36,245 bases of DNA from Nocardia amamiensis NBRC 102102 (GTDB lineage: Bacteria > Actinomycetota > Actinomycetes > Mycobacteriales > Mycobacteriaceae): the NCBI RefSeq assembly GCF_001612745.1, contig NZ_BDBA01000129.1, positions 1 to 36,245 of the forward strand, in the 5' to 3' direction. Position numbers and translations under genes: made by a program. Below are positions 28,996 through 36,245 of the stretch, in pieces (positions within the stretch are counted from its first letter, which is position 1; each line of letters begins with the position of its first letter). The notes beneath the pieces are model-generated. The model was given only the letters and a program-made list of their open reading frames with translations. It was not told the DNA's origin and did not search any database.

Positions 28996-30624
28996 GTGAC
29001 AACAAACGACCACAATCCGACCTCTCCGCCCTGGCTGCAGAGTCATTCCGTGGACACGGCCGAAGTCACCGAGGCGGAGTCGTCGGCCACCGACCCGTCG
29101 GCCGAGCACACCGGCGGCGTGGAAGCGAAGGAAACCGACGTGGCCGATGGGCTGGATCAGCCGGACGCACAGCCCGAACAGCCGGAGCCGCAAGGCTCGA
29201 CCGAGCAGACCACGGTCTACCCGCACGCTGGGCCCGCACAGTCCTACGGTCCGCCGCCCGCCGAGCCGTACGGCCCCTACGCCGCACCGGGTGCCGGTGC
29301 ATATGCGCCGCCGTCATTTCCCGGGGAGCCGTTCCCTACCGGCGCATTTCAACCGCCGCCGAACACCAGTGGTAGCCACCCGATTCCCATGCCCGGGCAT
29401 GATCCCGGCTATGGCGAGTACCGCATGGACTCCTTACCACCGGAACCCGCTGCGCCGCAGTCCGATCCCAGCGGGCCGATCTACAGCTGGGCACCACCGC
29501 CTCCGCCGGTGACGCATCAACCACCACCGCCGCCCGCCTACCAACCGCCGCCGCCCCCAGCGCCGATCGGGCAACCCCAAGGACCGGGCTGGCAGGGCCA
29601 GCCGAATCCGCACCAGCCCGCACAGCCTTTCCAGCCGCAGCATGTGCCGCAACCCGGACAGCCGGGGCACTCGGTCAACGATCTGAATCTGCTCCGGCGG
29701 GCCCGCAGGGCGCCGCGCAGTGGGTGGCGCCGTGCCGTGCACAAGGCTTCCGGCGGCATGATCAACCCGGGCGAGTCGGCCGCCGACGTCGTCTATCAGG
29801 ACTTGGTCGACCGGGTGAATCAGCCCGTGCGCGGCGACTACCGGATCGCGATCCTCTCGCTGAAGGGTGGCGTCGGCAAGACCACGACCACGGTCGGCCT
29901 CGGCTCCACCTTCGCATCGCAGCGCGGTGACCGGGTGATCGCGATCGATGCCAATCCCGACCTCGGCACGCTGGCGCACCGAGTGCCGCGCCAGACCCGC
30001 TCCACCGTGCGCAATCTGCTCGAGGACCAGAACATCACCAGGTACTCGGACGTGCGCGCACACACCTCGCAGGCGCCGAGCCGCCTGGAAGTGCTTGCCA
30101 GCGAACAGGATCCGGCGGTGTCCGAGGCGTTCAGCGAGGCGGACTACCGCAAGGCGATCGGCATCCTGCAGTCGTTCTACAACATCATCCTGACCGACTG
30201 CGGCACCGGTTTGATGCACTCCGCGATGGCGGGGGTGCTCGACATGGCCAGTTCGCTGGTGCTGGTCACCTCCCCGGCCATCGACGGCGCGCGCAGCGCC
30301 TCGGCGACCCTGGACTGGCTCGACCACCACGGCTACGGCAAGCTGGTGGAGCGAACGGTCGTGGTGGTGAACGCTTCCCGGCGCGGCGCGTCGACCGTGG
30401 ATCTCGACCAGCTGCGCAAGCTGTTCCTGGACCGCACCCGCGCGGTGCAGGTGGTGCCGTTCGACGACCACCTCGCCGAGGGAGCCGAGATCGACCTGGA
30501 ACTGGTGGGCAAGCCCACGCGGCGGGCCCTGCTCGAACTGGCGGCGATGGTTGCGGACGACTTCAACTACGTCAACACGCAGTCCCAGCACCCCTACCGT
30601 TACCCCGGACCGCCAGGAATGTGA
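28996..30624 (+). CDS. EspI-like MinD/ParA-family ATPase with proline-rich N-terminus
   Basis: 542 residues. The first 60 or so are acidic, residues about 75-235 are strongly Pro/Gln-rich (runs such as APPPPPVTHQPPPPP), then a basic linker RRARRAPRSGWRR. The MinD-type domain has the deviant Walker A SLKGGVGKTTTT (Lys290 to Thr297) and DANPDLGTLAHRV after it. This layout matches EspI-type proteins associated with ESX/type VII secretion, though no ESX gene is visible here. A role in positioning or regulating a membrane complex is plausible. The GTG at 28996 follows GGGGGAA closely. Confidence 0.87.
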   Translation: MTTNDHNPTSPPWLQSHSVDTAEVTEAESSATDPSAEHTGGVEAKETDVADGLDQPDAQPEQPEPQGSTEQTTVYPHAGPAQSYGPPPAEPYGPYAAPGAGAYAPPSFPGEPFPTGAFQPPPNTSGSHPIPMPGHDPGYGEYRMDSLPPEPAAPQSDPSGPIYSWAPPPPPVTHQPPPPPAYQPPPPPAPIGQPQGPGWQGQPNPHQPAQPFQPQHVPQPGQPGHSVNDLNLLRRARRAPRSGWRRAVHKASGGMINPGESAADVVYQDLVDRVNQPVRGDYRIAILSLKGGVGKTTTTVGLGSTFASQRGDRVIAIDANPDLGTLAHRVPRQTRSTVRNLLEDQNITRYSDVRAHTSQAPSRLEVLASEQDPAVSEAFSEADYRKAIGILQSFYNIILTDCGTGLMHSAMAGVLDMASSLVLVTSPAIDGARSASATLDWLDHHGYGKLVERTVVVVNASRRGASTVDLDQLRKLFLDRTRAVQVVPFDDHLAEGAEIDLELVGKPTRRALLELAAMVADDFNYVNTQSQHPYRYPGPPGM

Positions 30625-30626
30625 TC

Positions 30627-30666
30627 GGGACAAGCACATCCGCCGCGGCGCGGTGGATGTCGTCCC
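30627..30666. terminator. Hairpin between convergent minD-like and lysR genes
   Basis: GGGAC (30627-30631) pairs with GTCCC (30662-30666), and ACATCC (30636-30641) pairs with GGATGT (30655-30660), with a small internal loop. It fills the 45-base gap between the two stops and could terminate both genes. No long U-run on either side. Confidence 0.5.
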
Positions 30667-30669
30667 GCC

Positions 30670-31635
30670 TCAGGACGAAGTCTTGTCCGTCGCTTTCGCG
30701 GAGTCGGCCGTCGCCAGCGCGGCGGCCGACTCGAAGGCCGCGAGCACGGCGGCGATGGCCGGACGGGCGTCGGCGCGCGGCCGGATGGCCAGTTCGTACA
30801 TCCGGGCGGCGCGCACACCGGACAGCCGAAGCACCGCGAGCGTGGGATCGCTCACCGCGTAGCGCGGCATGAGCGCGACGCCGTAGCCGGTGGCGACCAG
30901 CGTCTCGATCACGCGGAAATCATTGAGCCGCTGCGCTATCCGCGGCTGCACGCCGGTCACGGTGGCGATGGAGCGCAGCACGTCGTCGACCGGGAAGCCG
31001 CCGCGCACGCTCAGCCAGGTCTCGTCGGCCAGCTCTTCCGGCGCGACGACCGAGCGGCCGGCGAGCCGATGCGTCGCAGCCGCGACCACGTCGATCGGCT
31101 CGCGCATGAGCACCCGAGTCGCGACACGGGGATCGGCGATCGGCGCGGCGCGTTCGTCGCGATGGGTCAGTACCACGTCATAGTCGGCGAGCAGTCGTGC
31201 TACCTCGGAAGGGGGCACGTCCTCGTCTCGCGCGACCACGTCCACACCGCTGTCCGCCATCCCGCCCAGCACATGGGGTAGCAACAGGGCTCCACCCGAA
31301 GGGAATACCGCTACGCGGACCCGGCCGCGCGGGGAGCCGCGATAGTGCGCCATCTCGGCGACCGCGCGATCCATAGCCGCGAGCACCTCGTCAGCGCGCA
31401 CCACCAACGCCCGCCCGGCGTCGGTAAGCCGGACGCGTCGGCCGTCGGGTTCCAGCAGGGCCACGCCCGCTTCCTTGGCCAGCACCTTGAGCTGCTGGGA
31501 AACCGCCGAGGGCGTCATCGACAACGCGGCGGCCACGGCGGCAACCGTGCCGCGATCGGCGAGTTCACGCAGTACACGCAGCCGTTCCAAGGCCATGGGC
31601 GGGCCGGGTACGGCCTTCCCGGATCCGGAAACCAT
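30670..31635 (-). CDS. LysR-family transcriptional regulator
   Basis: 321 residues. The winged HTH is N-terminal (LRVLRELADRGTVAAVAAALSMTPSAVSQQLKVLAKEAG, recognised from its parts TVAAVAAALSMTPSAVSQQL), followed by a type 2 periplasmic-binding-like effector domain (VAVFPSGGALLLP, DVVLTHRDE, ATGYGVALMPRYAV). The start at 31635 was chosen because a TAGTGT -10 ends six bases before it; an internal Met at 31596 would also keep the HTH. It is divergent from an EamA transporter, a frequent LysR arrangement in which the regulator activates the neighbouring exporter in response to its substrate. Confidence 0.9.
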   Translation of the reverse strand: MVSGSGKAVPGPPMALERLRVLRELADRGTVAAVAAALSMTPSAVSQQLKVLAKEAGVALLEPDGRRVRLTDAGRALVVRADEVLAAMDRAVAEMAHYRGSPRGRVRVAVFPSGGALLLPHVLGGMADSGVDVVARDEDVPPSEVARLLADYDVVLTHRDERAAPIADPRVATRVLMREPIDVVAAATHRLAGRSVVAPEELADETWLSVRGGFPVDDVLRSIATVTGVQPRIAQRLNDFRVIETLVATGYGVALMPRYAVSDPTLAVLRLSGVRAARMYELAIRPRADARPAIAAVLAAFESAAALATADSAKATDKTSS

Positions 31636-31641
31636 TAAGTA

Positions 31642-31647
31642 ACACTA
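31642..31647 (-). promoter_or_regulatory. -10 box for a leaderless lysR transcript, in an AT-rich divergent region
   Basis: TAGTGT (31647-31642, minus) is six bases from the lysR ATG. The 31636-31690 stretch is unusually AT-rich, with ATTATTTAT and ATTTATT repeats, and probably holds the LysR binding sites and the transporter promoter. Confidence 0.45.
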
Positions 31648-31698
31648 CATTATTTATCCACATTTATTCGATTGTTCTGATTGTTCGGCGACCGCACG

Positions 31699-32655
31699 AT
31701 GAAACACGTGACCACTCGCGATCGCCTGCTCGGCTGCACCGTCGTCCTGCTCTGGGGCCTGAACTTCCTCGCCATCCGGGTGGGGCTGGACCACTTCCCG
31801 CCGTTCTTCTTCGCGGCACTGCGTTTCGCGGTGCTGGCGATTCCGGCACTGTTGTTCATTCCGCGCCCACCGGTGCGAACGCGCTGGATTCTGCTGTACG
31901 GCACCGGTTTCGGCATCTTGCAGTTCGCATTCCTGTTCACCGCCATGCGGGTCGGAATGCCGACCGGGCTCGCTTCGCTGGTGCTGCAATCCTCGGCGCC
32001 GTTCACCGTGGTGCTCGGTGCGCTGATGCTGGGCGAGCGAATTCGGCCGGTGCAGATCGCGGGCATCGCCGTCGCGGTCGCCGGAATAGCGGTGATCGGG
32101 TGGGACCGGCTGGAACACGCCACTCTGCTTCCGGTGCTGCTGACGCTGGCGGGCGGCCTGGGCTGGGCGTTCGGCAATATCGGTGCACGCTTGGCCGGTA
32201 CCGAGACCGCCGATGTCAATCCGCTGCACCTGATGCTGTGGACCACGGCCATTCCGCCATTGCCGCTGTTCGTGCTGTCCGTATTCACCGAGGGGCCCAC
32301 CGCCGGTCTGCACGCCCTCACCGAGTCCTTTTCACTGGCTGGTTGGCCCGCTCTGGTGGCGCTGGCTTACATCGCCATCTTGGCCACGGTCGTCGGGAGC
32401 GGACTGTGGACCTATCTGATGGGCCGCTACCCGGCGGGCACGGTCGCCCCGTTCTCGCTGCTGGTTCCGGTCGTCGGGATAGCTGCAGCCTGGGCATTCC
32501 TCGGCGAGACCCCCACTCTGCTGTCGCTTGCCGGTGGTGTCGTGGTGATCACAGGCGCCTTCGTCGCGACGTCGAGCAAGCCGCGAAAGCCACCCGTGGA
32601 CGCCGCCGCCGCGCCGACGAAAGCCCTGATAAGCGCAGGGCGACCCAGGGCCTGA
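31699..32655 (+). CDS. EamA (DMT superfamily) exporter
   Basis: 318 residues with ten hydrophobic helices in two EamA repeats. Repeat 1 begins VVLLWGLNFLAIRVGLDHFPPFFFAALRF (recognised from LLWGLNFLAIRVGL and FAALRF) and ends SAPFTVVLGALMLGERI. Repeat 2 ends APFSLLVPVVGIAAAWAFLGETPT. This family exports amino acids, nucleosides or drugs. The ATG at 31699 was preferred over the in-frame TTG at 31681 because it begins right before the first helix; neither has a good ribosome site. It is divergent from lysR. Confidence 0.9.
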   Translation: MKHVTTRDRLLGCTVVLLWGLNFLAIRVGLDHFPPFFFAALRFAVLAIPALLFIPRPPVRTRWILLYGTGFGILQFAFLFTAMRVGMPTGLASLVLQSSAPFTVVLGALMLGERIRPVQIAGIAVAVAGIAVIGWDRLEHATLLPVLLTLAGGLGWAFGNIGARLAGTETADVNPLHLMLWTTAIPPLPLFVLSVFTEGPTAGLHALTESFSLAGWPALVALAYIAILATVVGSGLWTYLMGRYPAGTVAPFSLLVPVVGIAAAWAFLGETPTLLSLAGGVVVITGAFVATSSKPRKPPVDAAAAPTKALISAGRPRA

Positions 32656-32719
32656 AGCACACGGCATGATCAGTTCCCCCAGGGCTGACCGGCCGGTCGA
32701 CACGATGACCGGTCGAGGC

Positions 32720-32746
32720 GCCGCCCGTCCCTCTTGGGCGGGCGGC
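32720..32746 (+). terminator. Hairpin after the EamA gene
   Basis: GCCGCCCG (32720-32727) pairs with CGGGCGGC (32739-32746) around an 11-base loop, 65 bases after the EamA stop. Two nearby palindromes, GACCGGCCGGTC (32687-32698) and GACCGGTC (32707-32714), may be operators or structure. Nothing else is seen in the 241-base gap. Confidence 0.4.
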
Positions 32747-32896
32747 TGCTCGGCTAACTCGGTGTCGCTCGTCCGCACCGATAGGGCGACCCGTCCCCTA
32801 TGTCGGTTTGCGGGGTCGATGCGACCAGGAAGACCTGTCGCTTTACAGTAGTGCCCGAGCGTGGAAGTTGGTCCCAGTCAGACAGCAGATCGGCGC

Positions 32897-34672
32897 ATGG
32901 CAGAACAACAGTGGACCGTCTCGCGAAGGGCACTTATTCGTGGCACGGTTGTGGCAGGGGTGGCAACGGCGGGGGGACTGGCGGCGGGTGCTCTGAGACC
33001 GGCGCCGGTGGCGGCGAGTCCTGGTGGTCCGCGGGTCGCGATTCTCGGCGGCGGCGTCGCCGGTCTGACCGCGGCGCATGAGCTAGCCGAGCGTGGATTC
33101 CGGGTCACCATCTACGAAAGACGCGCCTGGGGGGGCAAAGCCCGTAGCGTCGGGGTGCCGGGCACCGGAGCAGGGGGACGGCCGGATCTACCCGGAGAAC
33201 ACGGATTTCGCTTCTTTCCCGGCTTCTATCAACACGTGCCGGACACTATGCGCCGAATCCCGTTCCCGGGCAATTCGAATGGCGTCTGGGACAACCTCGT
33301 CGCGGTGCCGGAGGCGCGCTTCGCCCGGCGCGGCGGCGACGACTTCCGCGTGCCGCTCGGTCCGCGCGCCCGCGCCGGATTCACCCCGGAAGGCTTCCGG
33401 GAAACGCTCGGCGCCGCCCTGGCAACAGCGCTGAAAATGCCTCCCAGAGAAGGGATCTACTTCGCCGAGCGCCTGCTGGTCTTCAATTCCAGCTGCGATG
33501 CCCGCCGCTTCGGCCAGTGGGAGCACACCTCCTGGCACGACTTCGTCGGGGGCCACGCGCGCTCGCACGAGTTCCGTGCGCTGCTGTCCCGCACACTGAC
33601 CAGCATCATGGTCGCCGCGAAGGAGCACGCGGCGAGCGTGCGCACCATCGGCACCATGGGCGAGCAGTTCCTCGGCAATCCCTTCGAGATCGGCAACGAC
33701 GGCGGCTTGGACCGCGTGCTGAACGGCCCGACCAACGCGGTCTGGATCGACCCGTGGACGCGGCGAATCCGTGAGCTGGGCGCGGAATTCGTGCTCGGCA
33801 CCGAAGTGCGCGGGCTCCAGGTGCAAGACCGCAGGATCACCGCTGCCCGCGCGGTGGACGAAACCGGCGCCGAGCGGACCATCGAGGCCGATTACTTCGT
33901 CGTCGCACTGCCCGCCGAGCGGGCCCGCACGCTGTGGTCGCCGCAGGTGCTGGCGGTGCGGCCGGAATTGGCCGCGATGGACCAGCTCGTCACCGACTGG
34001 ATGAACGGCATCCAGTTCTACCTGCGCCGACCGGTCGACATCGCGCGCGGCCATACCGCCTACATCGACGCGCCGTGGTCGCTCACCTCGATCAGCCAGA
34101 ATCAGCTGTGGCGCCGCAAGCTCACCGAATTCGGCGACGGCAGCGTGCAGGACTGCCTGTCGGTGGACATCTCCGACTGGAACACCCCCGGCGTCGTGTT
34201 CGGCAAACCGGCCAAGGAGTGCACGCACGAGGAGATCGCGCGCGAGGCGTGGGCCCAGATCAAGGCCCACCTCGACGATCGGGGTGAGCTGCTGCGCGAC
34301 GCCGACCTGCACTCCTGGTTCCTCGACCCGGGCATCAGCTGGCAGGAGGGACCGCGGCGCAACGCCAACGCCGACCCGCTACTGATCAACACCGCGGGTT
34401 CCTGGGAGTACCGGCCCGACCCGCACGGCGCGCTGGAAAACCTGTTCCTGGCAGGCGATTACGTGCGCACGAACGTCGATCTGGCCACCATGGAGGGCGC
34501 CAACGAATCCGCCCGCGCCGCGGTGAACGCAGTACTGGACGTGGCCGGTTCGAACGCCGAGCGCTGCCGGTTGTTCACGCTGTACCGAGCGCCGGAACTG
34601 GAACCGCTGCGCCTGATCGACGCCCACCGTTACGCGGCCGGGCAGCGAAACATGTTCGACGTGCCGGTCTGA
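32897..34672 (+). CDS. Tat-exported FAD-dependent amine-oxidase/desaturase-like protein
   Basis: 591 residues. The twin-arginine signal SRRALIRGTVVAGVATAGGLAAG (about 9-31) is followed by PVAASPGG, so export in folded, FAD-bound form is expected. The FAD fold is VAILGGGVAGLTAAHELAERGFRVTIYERR, recognised from GGGVAGL and VTIYERR (about 46-75). The C-terminal FAD-contact segment is LENLFLAGDYVRTNVDLATMEGANESARAA. It resembles the hydroxysqualene/phytoene desaturase branch of the amino-oxidase family more than monoamine oxidases. The ATG at 32897 gives a normal Tat n-region; an upstream GTG at 32861 is possible. Substrate is unknown. Confidence 0.85.
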   Translation: MAEQQWTVSRRALIRGTVVAGVATAGGLAAGALRPAPVAASPGGPRVAILGGGVAGLTAAHELAERGFRVTIYERRAWGGKARSVGVPGTGAGGRPDLPGEHGFRFFPGFYQHVPDTMRRIPFPGNSNGVWDNLVAVPEARFARRGGDDFRVPLGPRARAGFTPEGFRETLGAALATALKMPPREGIYFAERLLVFNSSCDARRFGQWEHTSWHDFVGGHARSHEFRALLSRTLTSIMVAAKEHAASVRTIGTMGEQFLGNPFEIGNDGGLDRVLNGPTNAVWIDPWTRRIRELGAEFVLGTEVRGLQVQDRRITAARAVDETGAERTIEADYFVVALPAERARTLWSPQVLAVRPELAAMDQLVTDWMNGIQFYLRRPVDIARGHTAYIDAPWSLTSISQNQLWRRKLTEFGDGSVQDCLSVDISDWNTPGVVFGKPAKECTHEEIAREAWAQIKAHLDDRGELLRDADLHSWFLDPGISWQEGPRRNANADPLLINTAGSWEYRPDPHGALENLFLAGDYVRTNVDLATMEGANESARAAVNAVLDVAGSNAERCRLFTLYRAPELEPLRLIDAHRYAAGQRNMFDVPV

Positions 34673-34681
34673 TCCCAGCCG

Positions 34682-34721
34682 GGCGATCGATCCGCGCCCA
34701 CCAGAACGGAATTCGATCGCC
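34682..34721. terminator. Hairpin between the amine-oxidase-like and PPOX genes
   Basis: GGCGATCGA (34682-34690) pairs perfectly with TCGATCGCC (34713-34721) around a 22-base loop, nine bases after the upstream stop and 31 bases before the next start. It is a terminator or operator; there is no U-run. Confidence 0.4.
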
Positions 34722-34752
34722 ATACCGTCCCGGGCGGTGCTTGAATCGGCGT

Positions 34753-35394
34753 ATGCCCGAGAGCACCGTCCCGAACGAGATCACCGACCCGGCGGACCTG
34801 CGACAGTTACTCGGCGACGTGATGCCGCGCGCCGCCACCAAGGAGCGAGTCGCCCTGCACGCGCGGGACCGGGAGTGGATCGCGAACTCCCCGTTCCTGG
34901 TGATGAGCACCAGCGACGGCGACGGCAACTGCGACGCCTCGCCGAAGGGCGATCCGGCTGGGTTCGTCCACGTGCTCGACGACAGGACGCTCGCCATCCC
35001 GGAGCGTCCCGGCAACCGGCGCGCCGACGGCTACCTCAATATCCTGGGCAACCCGCACGTCGGCCTGCTGTTCCTGATCCCGGGCCGCCGCGAGACGTTG
35101 CGGATCAACGGACGGGCCCGGCTGGTGCGTGACGCGCCCTACTTCGACGACATGGTGGTGCGCGGCCATCGCCCGATCCTCGCCGTCGAGGTGGACATCG
35201 AGCAGATCTTCTTCCACTGCGCCAAGGCGTTCATCCGCAGCCATCTGTGGGAGCCGGAGCAGTGGCCCCTCGACACCCTGCCGAGTGCTGCCTGCCTGGT
35301 CAAAGAGCTGCAGACGAATATTGCCGAGACACTCGAGGAGCTGGAGCACTACTACTCGCCGGAGAGCTACCAGGCGAAGCTCTATCGCGACTGA
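34753..35394 (+). CDS. Pyridoxamine-5'-phosphate-oxidase-fold FMN protein, MSMEG_1061-like
   Basis: 213 residues, split-barrel PPOX-type flavoprotein. Characteristic motifs are LVMSTSDGDGNCDASPKGDPAGFV (about 52-75), LAIPERPGNRRADGYLNILGNPHVGLLFLIPG (recognised from PERPGNRRADGY and NPHVGLLFLIPG, about 80-111), and IFFHCAKAFIRSHLWEPEQWP near 153-173. This subfamily binds FMN or a related flavin; its reaction is unknown. The ATG at 34753 was chosen over an upstream TTG (34741); a weak TTGAAT box sits six bases before it. Confidence 0.88.
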   Translation: MPESTVPNEITDPADLRQLLGDVMPRAATKERVALHARDREWIANSPFLVMSTSDGDGNCDASPKGDPAGFVHVLDDRTLAIPERPGNRRADGYLNILGNPHVGLLFLIPGRRETLRINGRARLVRDAPYFDDMVVRGHRPILAVEVDIEQIFFHCAKAFIRSHLWEPEQWPLDTLPSAACLVKELQTNIAETLEELEHYYSPESYQAKLYRD

Positions 35395-35447
35395 GTCGGG
35401 TGGCCCACGCCACTGGACCGCGCCGCGCCCGGATCGCGGGGCGAACA

Positions 35448-35453
35448 TAGACT
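35448..35453 (+). promoter_or_regulatory. -10 box for a leaderless murT transcript
   Basis: TAGACT is followed by exactly six bases and then the GTG start at 35460. The expected -35 position is GC-rich and unconvincing. Confidence 0.5.
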
Positions 35454-35459
35454 CGCGAC

Positions 35460-36245
35460 GTGGCAGACATATCGGTGCGCGGACGGTTCGCGCTCGCGGC
35501 GGCGGGTGCGGCGTCCTGGGCTTCGCAGAAAGCGGGTCGCGGCAAGGGCTCGATGATCGGCGGCCTGATCGCGTTGAAGATCGATCCGACGGTCATGGAC
35601 CAGCTCGGCCGGCAGCGGCGCACCGTGCTGGTCACCGGCACGAACGGCAAGTCCACCACCACCAGGATGACCACCGCCGCGCTCGGCACGCTCGGCCAGG
35701 TCGCGACCCAGGCCGACGGCGCCAACATGGACGCGGGCATCGTTGCCGCGCTCAACGCCCACCGGCGTGCGCCGCTGGCCGCGATCGAGGTGGACGAACT
35801 GCACCTGCCGCACGTCACCGACTCGCTCAACCCGTCGGCGGTGGTCCTGCTGAACCTCAGCCGCGACCAGCTCGACCGGGTCGGCGAGATCAACATGATC
35901 GAGCGCAAGCTGCGCGCCGGGCTGGCGAAGCACCCGGCCACCGTGGTGATCGCGAACTGCGACGACGTGCTGGTCACCTCGATCGCCTACGACCACCCCA
36001 ATGTGGTGTGGGTGGCCGCGGGCAGCGGCTGGGCGATGGACGCGACCAGCTGCCCGCGCAGTGGTGAGCCGATCATCTGGGAGGGCGCGCACTGGCGCAG
36101 CACCGGCGCGGATTTCCAACGCCCCGAACCCGATTGGTCGCTGGACGGCGACGATCTGGTCGGTCCGGGCGGGGCGCGTTTCCCGTTGCGGCTGGCACTG
36201 CCGGGACGGGCCAATCGCGGCAATGCCGCGCAGGCGGTGGCCGCC
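35460..36245 (+). CDS. murT: MurT, lipid II isoglutaminyl synthase subunit (3' end outside window)
   Basis: 262 codons are visible and the frame is still open at the window end. MurT with GatD amidates the glutamate of lipid II stem peptides. Mur-ligase motifs: the P-loop VTGTNGKSTTTRM (about 58-70), EVDELHLPHV (about 107-116) and LLNLSRDQLDRVGEI (about 126-140), IANCDDVLV (about 164-172). The segment that forms a four-Cys zinc ribbon in staphylococcal MurT reads SCPRSGEPI and HWRSTGADF here, leaving one Cys. The GTG follows a TAGACT -10 by six bases. In mycobacteria gatD follows murT, as expected just beyond this window. Confidence 0.93.
   Translation, partial: MADISVRGRFALAAAGAASWASQKAGRGKGSMIGGLIALKIDPTVMDQLGRQRRTVLVTGTNGKSTTTRMTTAALGTLGQVATQADGANMDAGIVAALNAHRRAPLAAIEVDELHLPHVTDSLNPSAVVLLNLSRDQLDRVGEINMIERKLRAGLAKHPATVVIANCDDVLVTSIAYDHPNVVWVAAGSGWAMDATSCPRSGEPIIWEGAHWRSTGADFQRPEPDWSLDGDDLVGPGGARFPLRLALPGRANRGNAAQAVAA

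Noticed and set aside
26601..29015. An 804-codon minus-strand frame
   Set aside because: It runs antisense to leuA and through the 67-bp repeats. Its repeated RLRSGHARAADGLRP-type peptides are just the DNA repeat translated.
1..36245. tRNA, rRNA, CRISPR arrays, IS elements, prophage or integrase genes
   Set aside because: No T-arm or anticodon-arm patterns in the gaps, no regularly spaced short repeats, and no transposase or integrase motifs in any frame.

Overview
The window is high-GC actinobacterial DNA. Gene content and order point to Nocardia or a close relative in the Mycobacteriales: an ask-asd operon near leuA and murT, LtrA, GerW, an EspI-like MinD ATPase, a secreted cholesterol-oxidase-type flavoenzyme, and TANNNT -10 boxes six or seven bases before start codons (leaderless genes). 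As I recall, asd-ask / leuA / murT keep the same order in Mycobacterium tuberculosis. Here roughly 10 kb of accessory genes lies between ask and leuA.

Layout. 0-1 kb: the 3' end of an allophanate hydrolase gene (urea degradation). 1.1-4.65 kb: an oxidative catabolism or detoxification cluster, with an FAD monooxygenase (+) facing a P450-TetR operon (-); AGACA/TGTCT-type sites occur at both promoters. 4.65-5.46 kb: a gene-poor stretch with two perfect hairpins sharing the loop octamer ACCCCTCG (candidate small RNA), a 19-residue hydrophobic peptide gene with its own ribosome site and hairpin, and a perfect 17-bp palindrome before a glyoxalase-fold gene. 5.9-7.4 kb: a TetR/deazaflavin-oxidoreductase divergent pair bracketed by two copies of an intergenic repeat. 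7.4-13.2 kb: a DUF2332 protein, an orphan acidic protein, an amino-acid permease, a secreted serine hydrolase, a 23-residue peptide gene and a class IV aminotransferase.

13.2-16.2 kb: yoeB-yefM toxin-antitoxin genes directly downstream of asd and ask, which carry out early steps of the aspartate pathway. 16.3-22.1 kb: YjbQ, two tandem RibD-C/DHFR-like paralogues with a divergent TetR, DUF1918, GerW, SRPBCC, LtrA, and a pore-less voltage-sensor-like membrane protein whose 3' end overlaps ltrA. 22.2-25.5 kb: two exported enzymes, a cholesterol-oxidase-like flavoprotein and an alpha/beta-hydrolase lipoprotein. 25.6-28.8 kb: a TSUP transporter with a DUF1272 zinc-ribbon gene, then leuA behind a leader peptide with three consecutive Leu codons and a terminator (attenuator). 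A 67-bp tandem repeat follows leuA.

29-36.2 kb: an EspI-like MinD ATPase, a divergent LysR/EamA exporter pair, a Tat-exported amine-oxidase-type flavoprotein, a PPOX-type FMN protein, and the 5' part of murT, which runs off the window.

No tRNA, rRNA, CRISPR array, transposase or prophage gene was recognised. Starts were chosen from ribosome-binding sites, leaderless -10 spacing or family alignment from memory. No database search was possible.
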